From Paludibacteraceae bacterium (GTDB lineage: Bacteria > Bacteroidota > Bacteroidia > Bacteroidales > Paludibacteraceae): a stretch of 64,000 bases of DNA. Below the pieces are notes generated by a model. It saw only the letters and a program-made list of their open reading frames with translations, was not told where the DNA came from and did no database searches. Every line of letters starts with the position of its first letter. Positions within the stretch are counted from its first letter, which is position 1. Below, in pieces: positions 1-8,712 of the stretch. The translations under genes and the position numbers were made by a program. The stretch is taken from positions 1-64,000 of the forward strand of contig JAGCFX010000047.1 in NCBI GenBank assembly GCA_017649925.1. Direction: 5' to 3'.

Positions 1-29
1 ATAATATACCGTTTGTTTGTCATTTTTTA

Positions 30-61
30 TTTGCACATATCAAAAATTTTTTGTAATTTTG
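30..61 (+). promoter_or_regulatory. Bacteroidetes-type promoter of the first LRR protein gene
   Basis: TTTG at 30-33 and TAATTTTG at 54-61 match the -33 and -7 elements of the Bacteroidetes primary sigma factor, with a 20-bp spacer. Transcription would start near 66-69, giving a leader of about 70 nt before the ATG at 138. The -33 box is extended (TTTGCACATAT), and almost the same promoter recurs on the - strand at 43102-43133. Confidence 0.8.
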
Positions 62-137
62 CCGCGATTTTTGAATTTTATAATGTTATTATAAGAATTT
101 TTTGAATCATTATAGCAAACAATTAAAATCTAATTTT

Positions 138-3100
138 ATGAAAAAGATTTTCCTCTCGCTGCTCTTCGCAGCAATCACAATGAGTGTGTGGGGTGCAGTA
201 ACGCCATTTGACTACAACGGCTTGCATTTCCAGACGAACGATGCCGAGGACGAGGCGACGCTACTGAAGTCGGATGACTATAAGTCGCTCACTGAAGTGG
301 TCATTCCCGACTCCGCTTATTGGGAGGCCGGCGCTAAGATGTTGCCGGTAACCGCATTGGAGGATGAGTGCTTTGAGAACTGCACATTGCTCAAGAAAGC
401 AACCGCGGGTAAGGCATTGGATCGTCCGTATGGTAATTTCTTCAAAGGTTGTACGGCGCTGAAGTACCTCGTTATTCGTTTTTCTAACGGTTCCAGCGCA
501 ATGGTGCCGGATGCTACGCTTCAGCAATTGGATACGTTGGAGTTTGCCCCAACCGCAACTGCCGCCGCATCGAACTATCTCTCTGCGGGTTTGAATTTGA
601 AAGTGTTGAAATTGTACAATACTAATGTGTGCAGTTGGGATTGGAATCTCAAATATGCTGCCGGCAATTTGGAGAACTTGGAGCGTGTGGAAATAAATGA
701 TAATAGTAGTTCGTTGATGATAGAGAATGGCGCTGTATACTCGAAAAACGGCAAAACGCTCTATTTGCTCCCGCGAAAGAGAGGCGCCACTTCTTTCGCC
801 GTACGGGAGGGATGTACTTGGATTACTGAAGCAGCGTTTAAAGGCAATACGACACTGGAATCGGTAACCATCCCCTCAAGCGTGGCTACAATGGGCTCAT
901 ATGCATTTCAGGGATGTACAGCACTCACTTCAATCGATTTGAGCGAATGTGCACTTACTTCCATTAGTACTTTTTGTTTTAAGGACTGTGAGGCGCTGGC
1001 TACTATTACCTTGTCGGACAAGATCACTACAATCTATCAAGACCCATTCTTAAATACGGCCTACGTGAATACAGCCTCCAATTGGGACGGAGGATTCCTG
1101 TATTTGGGAGATGTGCTTTTGAGTACCAAACCGGCGGAACTCTCGGGAGATATAACAATCAAAAACGGCACACGCGTATTGGCATGCCAGGCGCTATCTA
1201 ACTTAACCGCGGTAACCGGAGTAACACTTCCTGAAAGTGTAAAATATATCAACAACAATGCATTCAGTAGGTGTAATAAACTGACCAATATGGATTTATC
1301 GCACATTATTTCTCTTGACGGTTATGCATTTTCATCATGCTCCAAATTAGCGACTGTGACCTTTGGGCCGGATATCTCTCTTATTGGCAGTTACGCTTTC
1401 CAGGCTTGCGACTTATTAACAAGTGTCTCTATACCCAAAGGAAGCGTTCCTGAATCAACAGGATGCCCGTACTATGGTTTATCGCAAGCATTTACCGTTC
1501 ATATTCCCGTTGGGACAATGGCTTTATATTCTGCTTCTGCCTACTATTCTACCTGCGCAGAGAATATGACTCTGGAGGATGATTTAGTAGTTCCAGGTGC
1601 GCGTTATGCCGATTCCGGACTTCAATACAAAGTGCTGAGTGTGGACGACAAAACGGCGGCTGTTACATGGGAAACACGTACAGACGGTACGGCCGCTTAT
1701 GCATCTTTGAGTGGCGCTGTGGAGGTTCCCGAAGAAGTAACTCTGGGTGGTTTGGTATATACCGTCACAGAAGTAGATTCGCATGCTTTCTATCTCTGTA
1801 CAAGCATCATTTCTATTAATTTGCCGAAGTCTATTGAGAAAATCGGCTATCGTGCTTGTTATGGAGCAAATAATTTGGAAACCGTGACGGTTGCTTCCGG
1901 CGGTGTGATGACGGAAGTGGGAGTTTCGGCATTTGAGCAAATCACGAAGCTGACTTCTGTTACACTGCCAAGTACGGTGGAAATAATCGACGACAAAGCA
2001 TTTAGGTTAACCGGCTTGACAACATTCCCAATGCCTACCGCTTTGAAAAAAGTCGGTGAGGAAGCATTCTATTGCTGTTATAACTTGCCAAATTTTGTGC
2101 TGAGCGAAGGCATAGAAGAAATAGGCTATAGTGCTTTCTGTAACGTTAATTTGGTGGAACGTGCTTATCTCCCCTCTACGGTTAAATCGTTAGGAATAGA
2201 GGCATTCAGAGGCAATAAATTGGAGAAATGGGAAGTACATGCCGACAATAGCTATTTCTGGGCCGGCGAAGACGGAGTCTTGTATAACAAAGACAAAACA
2301 GTGCTTATCGGTACCTTCAAGAAAAATACTATTGACACGCTCGTTATTCCGGAAACGGTTACTTCTATGTATGACTTTGCATTTGCAAGCAACAGTAATC
2401 TAAAGTCTGTTGTCTTTCCGACTAGTTTGAAGGATATTCCTAGCGATGCGTTTCAAGGTTGTACGGCTTTGCGCAAATTGGATCTGCGCCATGTTCAAAC
2501 AATTGGGTATCAAGCGTTCTATGGTTGTACAGCTGTGGATACGATTTTATTAGGATCTGACTTACAGAGCGTCGGCGATGAAGGATTTGGAAATATATAT
2601 TCTTCTGGTGCCGCCGGAAGTTCACGTCCTGCATTCTATTTTATTTGTGAAGCAGTAGATGTACCTTCTTCGAGAGTTAACTCTTTCCTTTCGTTGGGCG
2701 CTTATGCCCCGACAAGCGGCAAGAAATTCTTAGTGCCTCTAGAGAGTGTGACTTTATACCGCAAAACGAATTATTGGAAAAACATAACGGGTCTGAAGGG
2801 TTATACCTATTGGACAATTACCGCCAACGATGCCGGAAGAGGTAACGTTTCCGGAGGCGACGGCATGATTATAGAAGGCGAAGAGATTACTATCTCCGCT
2901 ACTCCGAAGAAAGGCTATAAGTTCGTTAAATGGAGTGATAATGATGAGCATGCAACCCGCACGATTACCGTAACGACAGATCATGCCAATCTGGCATTAG
3001 AAGCGCAGTTTGATGAGAAACCCATTGACGTGGGCAGTACGTTCCAAGACACCACGGCGGAAGGTGTACTCGTTACCTATAAGGTATTGACCAAAGCCGA

Positions 3101-4733
3101 TGGAGATAAAACGGTGCAAGTGGGTGATGGCACCAATAGAGCTATCAATCAAGCAACCCCTGGCGAACTAACCATTCCTGCGCAGGTTTCCTATCTTTCG
3201 GATGTTTATGATGTTGTGGCTTTGGGTGATTATGCGTTCAAGATATGTAGTGGCATTACAAAGCTTAATTTGCCGAATTCGATTACAAAATTAGGAAGTA
3301 GCAGTATTTATGAATGCGGATCATTGAAAGATGTAAATATTCCTAATCAACTTGAAAGTCTGGGATATTTCAATTATGCATATCTTACGTCAATGACCGA
3401 AATCACGATTCCTGCTTCTGTAAAATATATTGGATACGGGGCTTTCACCTACTGCACAAAACTAGCAACTATCAACGGCTGGAATCCCGGTCAGTTTGAG
3501 AGAGTCGGAGATAACGTCGGCGCAATGAATACACCGTTCTTTACGAATAACTTAGAGACGGAAGAAGGCTTTAAATACTCTGGTACGATTGTTATGGGAC
3601 GTGTTAATGGTACTGGTTCAGATACAATGATTGTTCGTGAAGAAACACGTATCGTAACGGGCGCAATCGGACACCTATCTGACTGCGAACATATTTCCTT
3701 CCCCGCTTCTGTAACTGCTATCGGTGGTGGTGCGCTGGGATATTATCCGGTTTTGAAGACTTGTACCATTCAAGCGGTTACACCACCTCTCGTATATAAA
3801 TCCCAAGACGTGGAAGCAGAAGTTAACGCAACTTATTTAATCAAATCCACTAATGGTTGGGAGACGACAACAACTCCTGCTGATGTTAAATACTATGTTC
3901 CGAAGTCCGCTATTGCAACATATAATGGCAGCGACAAATGGAATATGCTTGACTTGCGTCCTATCGGCGGCTGGACGGTAACGTTCAAGGATCATAACAA
4001 CGCGAATATTATCGACCCGCAGCAAGTAGAGCAAGGAAATGCGGCTGTTAAACCGACAGAGGTTGCTGCGTATTATACCACAGATTATATGTACGTCTTT
4101 GCAAACGATTGGACGATTGACGCCAATGGCGGTGATACAATCTATACAGCCAAATATACGCAACAGGCACTACCGCAATATAATGTGGCCTTCTATCCTG
4201 ATGAGGCTACAGCGGAGGATACACCGGAGAATTTCCTTAAGGCTGCTATGATTGTTCATGGTAAAGATGCTTCTGCAAAAGCGAATGAGGCAAAGGCTTT
4301 GTTAATTCCTCTTGAGTGCCAGAAATTCTTACACTGGACAAAGGATGGTAGCAATCCATATGATGTAACGACCATTACTGAGAATGTGAAACTCTATCCT
4401 ATCTGGCAAGAGAATGCTACATTTACTGTTATCTTTAAAAATAAGCTTGATGGCACCGAATTGCTAAAATATGATAACAACATTCCTTGTCATTATGAAG
4501 CAACTCCGCCTACTTCAGCGCCCGCAGGTTACCATTGGCAATGGGATAGCAATGAGTATCTGAGTGTAACGAAAGACTTGGTCATTGAAGGATTGTTGGT
4601 TGAAGATAATCCAACGGGCTTTGACAATATACAAATTGACAACGCACAAGGTACTAAAGTACTCCACAACGGTAGTTTGTACATTCTCCACGGCGCACAT
4701 ATCTATGACGCTCAAGGCAAAATGGTTAAATAA
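138..4733 (+). CDS. BspA-like leucine-rich-repeat surface protein, 1531 aa
   Basis: Probable exported adhesin-like protein. A signal peptide covers residues 1-20 (MKKIF... to VWGA), which is why the ATG at 138 is chosen over one 12 codons upstream. Two blocks of BspA/LRR_5-type repeats (pattern AF..C..L..V.LP.SV..I) occupy roughly residues 60-830 and 1000-1260. Between them, near residue 890, is a divergent InlB B-repeat-like module (GYKFVKWSD). Three further InlB/Flg_new-type modules begin near 1280, 1345 and 1425 (e.g. FTVIFKNKLDG). The protein ends in the short motif VLHNGSLYIL...YDAQGKMVK, shared with four other proteins of the window. BspA family members bind host or matrix proteins; the ligand here is unknown. 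The gene has its own promoter at 30-61. Confidence 0.88.
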   Translation: MKKIFLSLLFAAITMSVWGAVTPFDYNGLHFQTNDAEDEATLLKSDDYKSLTEVVIPDSAYWEAGAKMLPVTALEDECFENCTLLKKATAGKALDRPYGNFFKGCTALKYLVIRFSNGSSAMVPDATLQQLDTLEFAPTATAAASNYLSAGLNLKVLKLYNTNVCSWDWNLKYAAGNLENLERVEINDNSSSLMIENGAVYSKNGKTLYLLPRKRGATSFAVREGCTWITEAAFKGNTTLESVTIPSSVATMGSYAFQGCTALTSIDLSECALTSISTFCFKDCEALATITLSDKITTIYQDPFLNTAYVNTASNWDGGFLYLGDVLLSTKPAELSGDITIKNGTRVLACQALSNLTAVTGVTLPESVKYINNNAFSRCNKLTNMDLSHIISLDGYAFSSCSKLATVTFGPDISLIGSYAFQACDLLTSVSIPKGSVPESTGCPYYGLSQAFTVHIPVGTMALYSASAYYSTCAENMTLEDDLVVPGARYADSGLQYKVLSVDDKTAAVTWETRTDGTAAYASLSGAVEVPEEVTLGGLVYTVTEVDSHAFYLCTSIISINLPKSIEKIGYRACYGANNLETVTVASGGVMTEVGVSAFEQITKLTSVTLPSTVEIIDDKAFRLTGLTTFPMPTALKKVGEEAFYCCYNLPNFVLSEGIEEIGYSAFCNVNLVERAYLPSTVKSLGIEAFRGNKLEKWEVHADNSYFWAGEDGVLYNKDKTVLIGTFKKNTIDTLVIPETVTSMYDFAFASNSNLKSVVFPTSLKDIPSDAFQGCTALRKLDLRHVQTIGYQAFYGCTAVDTILLGSDLQSVGDEGFGNIYSSGAAGSSRPAFYFICEAVDVPSSRVNSFLSLGAYAPTSGKKFLVPLESVTLYRKTNYWKNITGLKGYTYWTITANDAGRGNVSGGDGMIIEGEEITISATPKKGYKFVKWSDNDEHATRTITVTTDHANLALEAQFDEKPIDVGSTFQDTTAEGVLVTYKVLTKADGDKTVQVGDGTNRAINQATPGELTIPAQVSYLSDVYDVVALGDYAFKICSGITKLNLPNSITKLGSSSIYECGSLKDVNIPNQLESLGYFNYAYLTSMTEITIPASVKYIGYGAFTYCTKLATINGWNPGQFERVGDNVGAMNTPFFTNNLETEEGFKYSGTIVMGRVNGTGSDTMIVREETRIVTGAIGHLSDCEHISFPASVTAIGGGALGYYPVLKTCTIQAVTPPLVYKSQDVEAEVNATYLIKSTNGWETTTTPADVKYYVPKSAIATYNGSDKWNMLDLRPIGGWTVTFKDHNNANIIDPQQVEQGNAAVKPTEVAAYYTTDYMYVFANDWTIDANGGDTIYTAKYTQQALPQYNVAFYPDEATAEDTPENFLKAAMIVHGKDASAKANEAKALLIPLECQKFLHWTKDGSNPYDVTTITENVKLYPIWQENATFTVIFKNKLDGTELLKYDNNIPCHYEATPPTSAPAGYHWQWDSNEYLSVTKDLVIEGLLVEDNPTGFDNIQIDNAQGTKVLHNGSLYILHGAHIYDAQGKMVK

Positions 4734-4744
4734 AAACAAAAGCA

Positions 4745-5293
4745 ATGATTTATAAGTTAACATTTTCATGCGAGGAAGGTGATCCTAATTTCCGCCGAGT
4801 GTTTGAAGCCGACGCGGATGCTACGTTCCTTGAATTGCATGAAGCAATCCTCAAAAGTGTCAACTATCCGGATGACCAAATGACCTCTTTCTTCCTTTGC
4901 AACGATGAATGGGAAAAAGGGCAGGAAGTGACACTTGTTGAGATGGACTCGAATTTCGAGTACGATAACATGGTGATGAATGAGACCCGCCTCTCCGACT
5001 TAATCGAAGAGGTGGGCCAACGCCTAATCTACGTCTTTGATCCGATGTTCGAACGCTATTTTTTTGGCTCGCTCAAAGAAATCCTGCCGGGCACAATGAA
5101 TGGCGTAGAATGCGTGGAATCCAAAGGCAAAGCGCCGCAGCAGTTGAAAAGCGAAGATCCTTTAGCCGGCATCGGCGGAAAAGGCGACGATGACTTTATG
5201 TTTGATGACGAATTCAAAGACGAGTATGACATGGGAGACATTGATATGGAAGGCTTCCAGGACTTGAGCTTTGATGACGGCACAATGTTTTAA
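4745..5293 (+). CDS. pRiA4b ORF-3-like protein
   Basis: A 182-aa cytoplasmic protein resembling the plasmid pRiA4b ORF-3 family (PF07929). Typical features are the N-terminal strand MIYKLTFSC, the FLELHEAILK helix, SFFLCNDEWEKG, and YVFDPMFERYFFGSL. The C-terminal 55 residues are very acidic and probably disordered. The family is widespread but has no established biochemical role. The gene starts 11 bp after the LRR gene and ends just before miaA, so it may be co-transcribed with either. Confidence 0.8.
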   Translation: MIYKLTFSCEEGDPNFRRVFEADADATFLELHEAILKSVNYPDDQMTSFFLCNDEWEKGQEVTLVEMDSNFEYDNMVMNETRLSDLIEEVGQRLIYVFDPMFERYFFGSLKEILPGTMNGVECVESKGKAPQQLKSEDPLAGIGGKGDDDFMFDDEFKDEYDMGDIDMEGFQDLSFDDGTMF

Positions 5294-5316
5294 AAAACAA
5301 CGAACTGAAGACGCTT

Positions 5317-6219
5317 TTGCTCATAGTAGGTCCGACGGGCGTCGGAAAGACGGAACTATCGTTGCGTGTGGCGGAGCACTACCAATGTCCTATCCTCAGT
5401 TGTGATAGCCGACAAGTATTCCGCAACATACCGATAGGAACCGCAGCGCCTACGGAGGAAGAACAAAAACGAGTAAAACACTATTTCATCGGCACGCGGG
5501 AATTGGAAGACGATTATAATGCAGGGCAGTATGAACGCGATGCGATGGAATTATTGGAACAGTTATTCCAAACGCACGAAACAATTGTTATGACCGGAGG
5601 TTCAATGTTGTACGCAGATGCTGTTTGTAATGGATTGGATGACCTGCCTTCTGTTCCTTCTCATATACGCGCGAGCGTGCGCACCGAGTACGAGCGAAAA
5701 GGATTGGAATGGTTACAAAGCGAAGTGCAGCGTTTGGACCCGAACTATTGGGAGGAAGTGGATAGAAACAACCCTGCGCGATTAGCGCATTGCGTTGAAT
5801 TGAGTCTGACAACAGGCAAACCCTATTCATCGCTGCGCACCAAAACTGTAAAAGAGCGTCCGTTCAGAATAATTAAAGTGGGATTGGAACGTCCTCGCGA
5901 AGAACTATACGCGCGCATAGATGAGCGTGTGGAGCAGATGATTGCAAGCGGATTGATAGAAGAAGCAAAAGCGGTTTATGGCAAACGCCATCTGACGAGT
6001 CTGCAAACTGTGGGATACAAAGAGTTGTTTGATTATTTTGACGGCAAGTATGATTTGAGTCGCGCCATCGAATTGATACAGCAAAATACACGCCATTACG
6101 CCAAACGGCAGTTGACATGGTTTAGGCGTGATAAGGCAATACATTGGTTGAATGCTAATGATGATTATGAGAAAAATATTTCTATTATTGACGATCTGTT
6201 GCGGGCTGATAGCTTGTAA
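5317..6219 (+). CDS. miaA: tRNA dimethylallyltransferase MiaA
   Basis: Adds a dimethylallyl group to the N6 of A37 in tRNAs reading UNN codons. The P-loop GPTGVGKT lies at the N-terminus, followed by the substrate motif SCDSRQVFRNIPIGTA and GGSMLYADAV; the C-terminal part carries the tRNA-binding segments (LTSLQTVGYKELFDYF). Length about 300 aa is normal. No ATG is available: TTG at 5317 or CTG at 5305 must be used, and the latter would give the family-like start MKTLLLIVG. The 3' end overlaps the next gene by 53 bp. Confidence 0.95.
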   Translation: MLIVGPTGVGKTELSLRVAEHYQCPILSCDSRQVFRNIPIGTAAPTEEEQKRVKHYFIGTRELEDDYNAGQYERDAMELLEQLFQTHETIVMTGGSMLYADAVCNGLDDLPSVPSHIRASVRTEYERKGLEWLQSEVQRLDPNYWEEVDRNNPARLAHCVELSLTTGKPYSSLRTKTVKERPFRIIKVGLERPREELYARIDERVEQMIASGLIEEAKAVYGKRHLTSLQTVGYKELFDYFDGKYDLSRAIELIQQNTRHYAKRQLTWFRRDKAIHWLNANDDYEKNISIIDDLLRADSL

Positions 6220-7174
6220 GAAGGTGACGGTGGATTTCACGATGTCACCCGAAGCGCCACGCGCCGGACAGGCAGTCAGTTTCAATAACCAGTCCTCTTC
6301 CGGAGAAGAATGGGAGTGGACTTTCGGCGATGGCACTACGTCAACGCTTAGATCGCCATCGCATATCTACAAGCGCCCGGGCACTTACCGCGTGTCACTC
6401 AAAGTGGATAAGAAAAAATCACTTATGGAAACGAAAGAGTTGACGGTGTATGATACCGTTCCTACTTTTGTGGCGAGCGATAGTGTATTCTATGTCTTCA
6501 AGGATTATACGTTTACCGCCAATCTCTACAATCCTTATAACTACACCGTTTCTATGGAATGGGAGTGTTCGGATTCATTAGTGCGAGTGGCTGACGATGT
6601 ACTGACATGCTATTTCACGCGAGTAAATGACTCAGCTCATGTGGCACTCCGTCTTACTGTCAATGGCGAAACGACGTCTATTGAAAAGAAGTTCTTTATC
6701 AACGATCGCAAAACCAACTCTATTGCATTGCGAACAGCCGAAGGCTATTATCGTCAGCGTATTTTCGGAGACCGTGCAGAAAAAGCGAAACTTGATGAAA
6801 GCGCTAAGGCACTCTTGGATGCCGAACAAGATACCATGCAGACCTATAACGGACATGATTTCACGTTGTCAGAGATAAATACTGTGTTCCCGGAAGTGAA
6901 AGGATTTCATATTGCAAATCGCAAAATCTACTACCGTGCGAACGGATTATTGGTGGCAAACATTGATGGCACAAATATTGTTCAGATTGATACAGCCGAT
7001 TGTTTGTATATGACGCTGGATACCCATGATAACCGAATCTATTGGGCAAATGCGCAGGGTGTTTGGTTTATGCCGTTCGTGGGATCCGACAACAATAAGT
7101 TTGTCTCACAGCCGCAGATACTCAATACGATGAATAACGTAACTAAACTCGCCGCAGATGCGGAAGCAAAATGA
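6167..7174 (+). CDS. PKD-domain lipoprotein
   Basis: A 335-aa predicted lipoprotein. The start at 6167 gives MRKIFLLLTICCG followed by lipobox LIAC, so Cys17 would be lipidated. A PKD domain follows at about residues 22-95 (VSFNNQSSSGEEWEWTFGDG, then HIYKRPGTYRVSL). The rest is beta-rich and unassigned; near residue 250 onward, the pattern YYRANGLLVANIDGTNIV suggests propeller-like strands. PKD domains mediate extracellular protein or glycan contacts. It overlaps miaA upstream and glycogen synthase downstream (ATGA). Confidence 0.8.
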   Translation: MRKIFLLLTICCGLIACKKVTVDFTMSPEAPRAGQAVSFNNQSSSGEEWEWTFGDGTTSTLRSPSHIYKRPGTYRVSLKVDKKKSLMETKELTVYDTVPTFVASDSVFYVFKDYTFTANLYNPYNYTVSMEWECSDSLVRVADDVLTCYFTRVNDSAHVALRLTVNGETTSIEKKFFINDRKTNSIALRTAEGYYRQRIFGDRAEKAKLDESAKALLDAEQDTMQTYNGHDFTLSEINTVFPEVKGFHIANRKIYYRANGLLVANIDGTNIVQIDTADCLYMTLDTHDNRIYWANAQGVWFMPFVGSDNNKFVSQPQILNTMNNVTKLAADAEAK

Positions 7175-8712
7175 TACAACCGGATTATATATTTGAAACC
7201 TCTTGGGAAGTATGTAACCGCGTAGGCGGTATATACGCTGTGTTGAGTACGCGAGCTGCCAGCATGCAAACTGAGCATCCGGATAAAGTATTCTTCTTTG
7301 GTCCGGATTTCGGGAAGCATAGCGATATTTATTTTGTGGAGGACAAAAACTTATTGAAGAATTGGAGGGCAAAGATTGATGATTTGGATATTCCGGTGAG
7401 AGTGGGAAGATGGAAAGTGCCGGGAGAACCTATCGCCATATTGCTGAAAGCGGATGCCTTATGGCCAAAGAAAGAAGAGATTTATGCTTGGGCGTGGAAC
7501 AAATTTAAGGTCCAGAGTCATGCGGCATATGGCGATTATGACGAATCCTGTATTTTCGGTTACGCTGCAGGTATGGTGATGGAGAATTTATATCACTGGC
7601 TCTTGACAAAAGATAAAAAAGCCAATGTCTGTATGCATGCCAATGAATGGCAGACGGCCTTTGCCATATTTTACTTGCAGGACAAGTGTCCGGAGATAGC
7701 AACTCTGTTTACCACGCATGCAACGGGTATTGGGCGTTCGATTGCAGGAAACGGCAAACCGCTGTATGATTATTTTGAGGGTTATAACGGAGATCAGATG
7801 GCGGCAGAGTTAAATATGGTTTCCAAGCACTCGGTAGAGAAACAAGCGGCACATACGGCAGATTGCTTTACCACGGTCAGTTACATCACAGCCCGTGAAT
7901 GCAAACAACTCTTGGACAAAGAAGTGGATATTGAGACTCCGAATGGGTTTGAACCTACATTTGTACCGAAAGGAAAAGCATTTGATACCAAGCGCGCTGA
8001 GGCTCGTGAAGCATTGCGCCGCGTAGCAGGCGAACAATTAGGCGGCGTGGTTCCGCAAAATGCATTGCTCGTTTGTATATCGGGGCGTCAGGAATGGAAG
8101 AACAAAGGAATTGATGTGTTTGCATCCGCGTTGGATAAGTTGGCACAGAAGATTTATCATAGCGATCAGCCTGAACGGGAAGTGGTGGCATTTGTAATGA
8201 TACCGTATTTGGATAGAGCGCCATCGCGCAAAGGTAAAGTGAGTGCCGTGTTTGTTCCCTATTATCTGGATGGACATGATCCGTTGTTTGGCATGACGTA
8301 TTACGATTTGCTGATAGGAATGGATATTACGGTATTCCCGAGTTATTATGAACCATGGGGATATACACCGTTAGAGTCTTGTGCATTCCACGTACCGACT
8401 ATTACTACGCAGTTGGCAGGATTCGGCGAATGGGCAGCAAGGCAAAAAGAACAAGGCGGCGTGATTGTTATTAACCGCAATGATTCAAACTTTGATGAAG
8501 TGGCCGAACAGATAGCAGATGAGTTGTTACAGTTTGATAGATTGTCCAAAGAAGAAAAGGCACAAGCTCGCCAGCAAGCCGCAGCAGTGGCCAAAAAAGC
8601 GGATTGGAAACACTTCTTCAAATACTATCGAAAAGCCTATGAGATAGCACTGAAGAAAAGAAACGAACGAATAAAAAATAAGCGCACGAATGAATATGAA
8701 AAAGATAATTAA
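7171..8712 (+). CDS. glycogen synthase (GT3-like)
   Basis: Glycosyltransferase elongating alpha-1,4-glucan, most like the eukaryotic-type GT3 glycogen synthases found in Bacteroides. Visible features: N-terminal FETSWEVCNRVGGIYAVLST (sugar-nucleotide loop), MHANEWQTAFAIFYL, TTHATGIGRS, PNGFEPTF, and the C-terminal domain motif FPSYYEPWGYTPLESCAF, whose Glu residues act in catalysis in the family. A Lys/Arg-rich tail follows. The 513-aa length is slightly below the Bacteroides norm of about 550. Start ATG overlaps the stop of the PKD lipoprotein by 4 nt. I leave the symbol empty because glgA usually denotes GT5 enzymes. Confidence 0.9.
   Translation: MIQPDYIFETSWEVCNRVGGIYAVLSTRAASMQTEHPDKVFFFGPDFGKHSDIYFVEDKNLLKNWRAKIDDLDIPVRVGRWKVPGEPIAILLKADALWPKKEEIYAWAWNKFKVQSHAAYGDYDESCIFGYAAGMVMENLYHWLLTKDKKANVCMHANEWQTAFAIFYLQDKCPEIATLFTTHATGIGRSIAGNGKPLYDYFEGYNGDQMAAELNMVSKHSVEKQAAHTADCFTTVSYITARECKQLLDKEVDIETPNGFEPTFVPKGKAFDTKRAEAREALRRVAGEQLGGVVPQNALLVCISGRQEWKNKGIDVFASALDKLAQKIYHSDQPEREVVAFVMIPYLDRAPSRKGKVSAVFVPYYLDGHDPLFGMTYYDLLIGMDITVFPSYYEPWGYTPLESCAFHVPTITTQLAGFGEWAARQKEQGGVIVINRNDSNFDEVAEQIADELLQFDRLSKEEKAQARQQAAAVAKKADWKHFFKYYRKAYEIALKKRNERIKNKRTNEYEKDN

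Noticed and set aside
4745..5293. Plasmid or transposon origin, because of the pRiA4b ORF-3 family name
   Set aside because: The family is widespread on chromosomes; no transposase or inverted repeats flank it.
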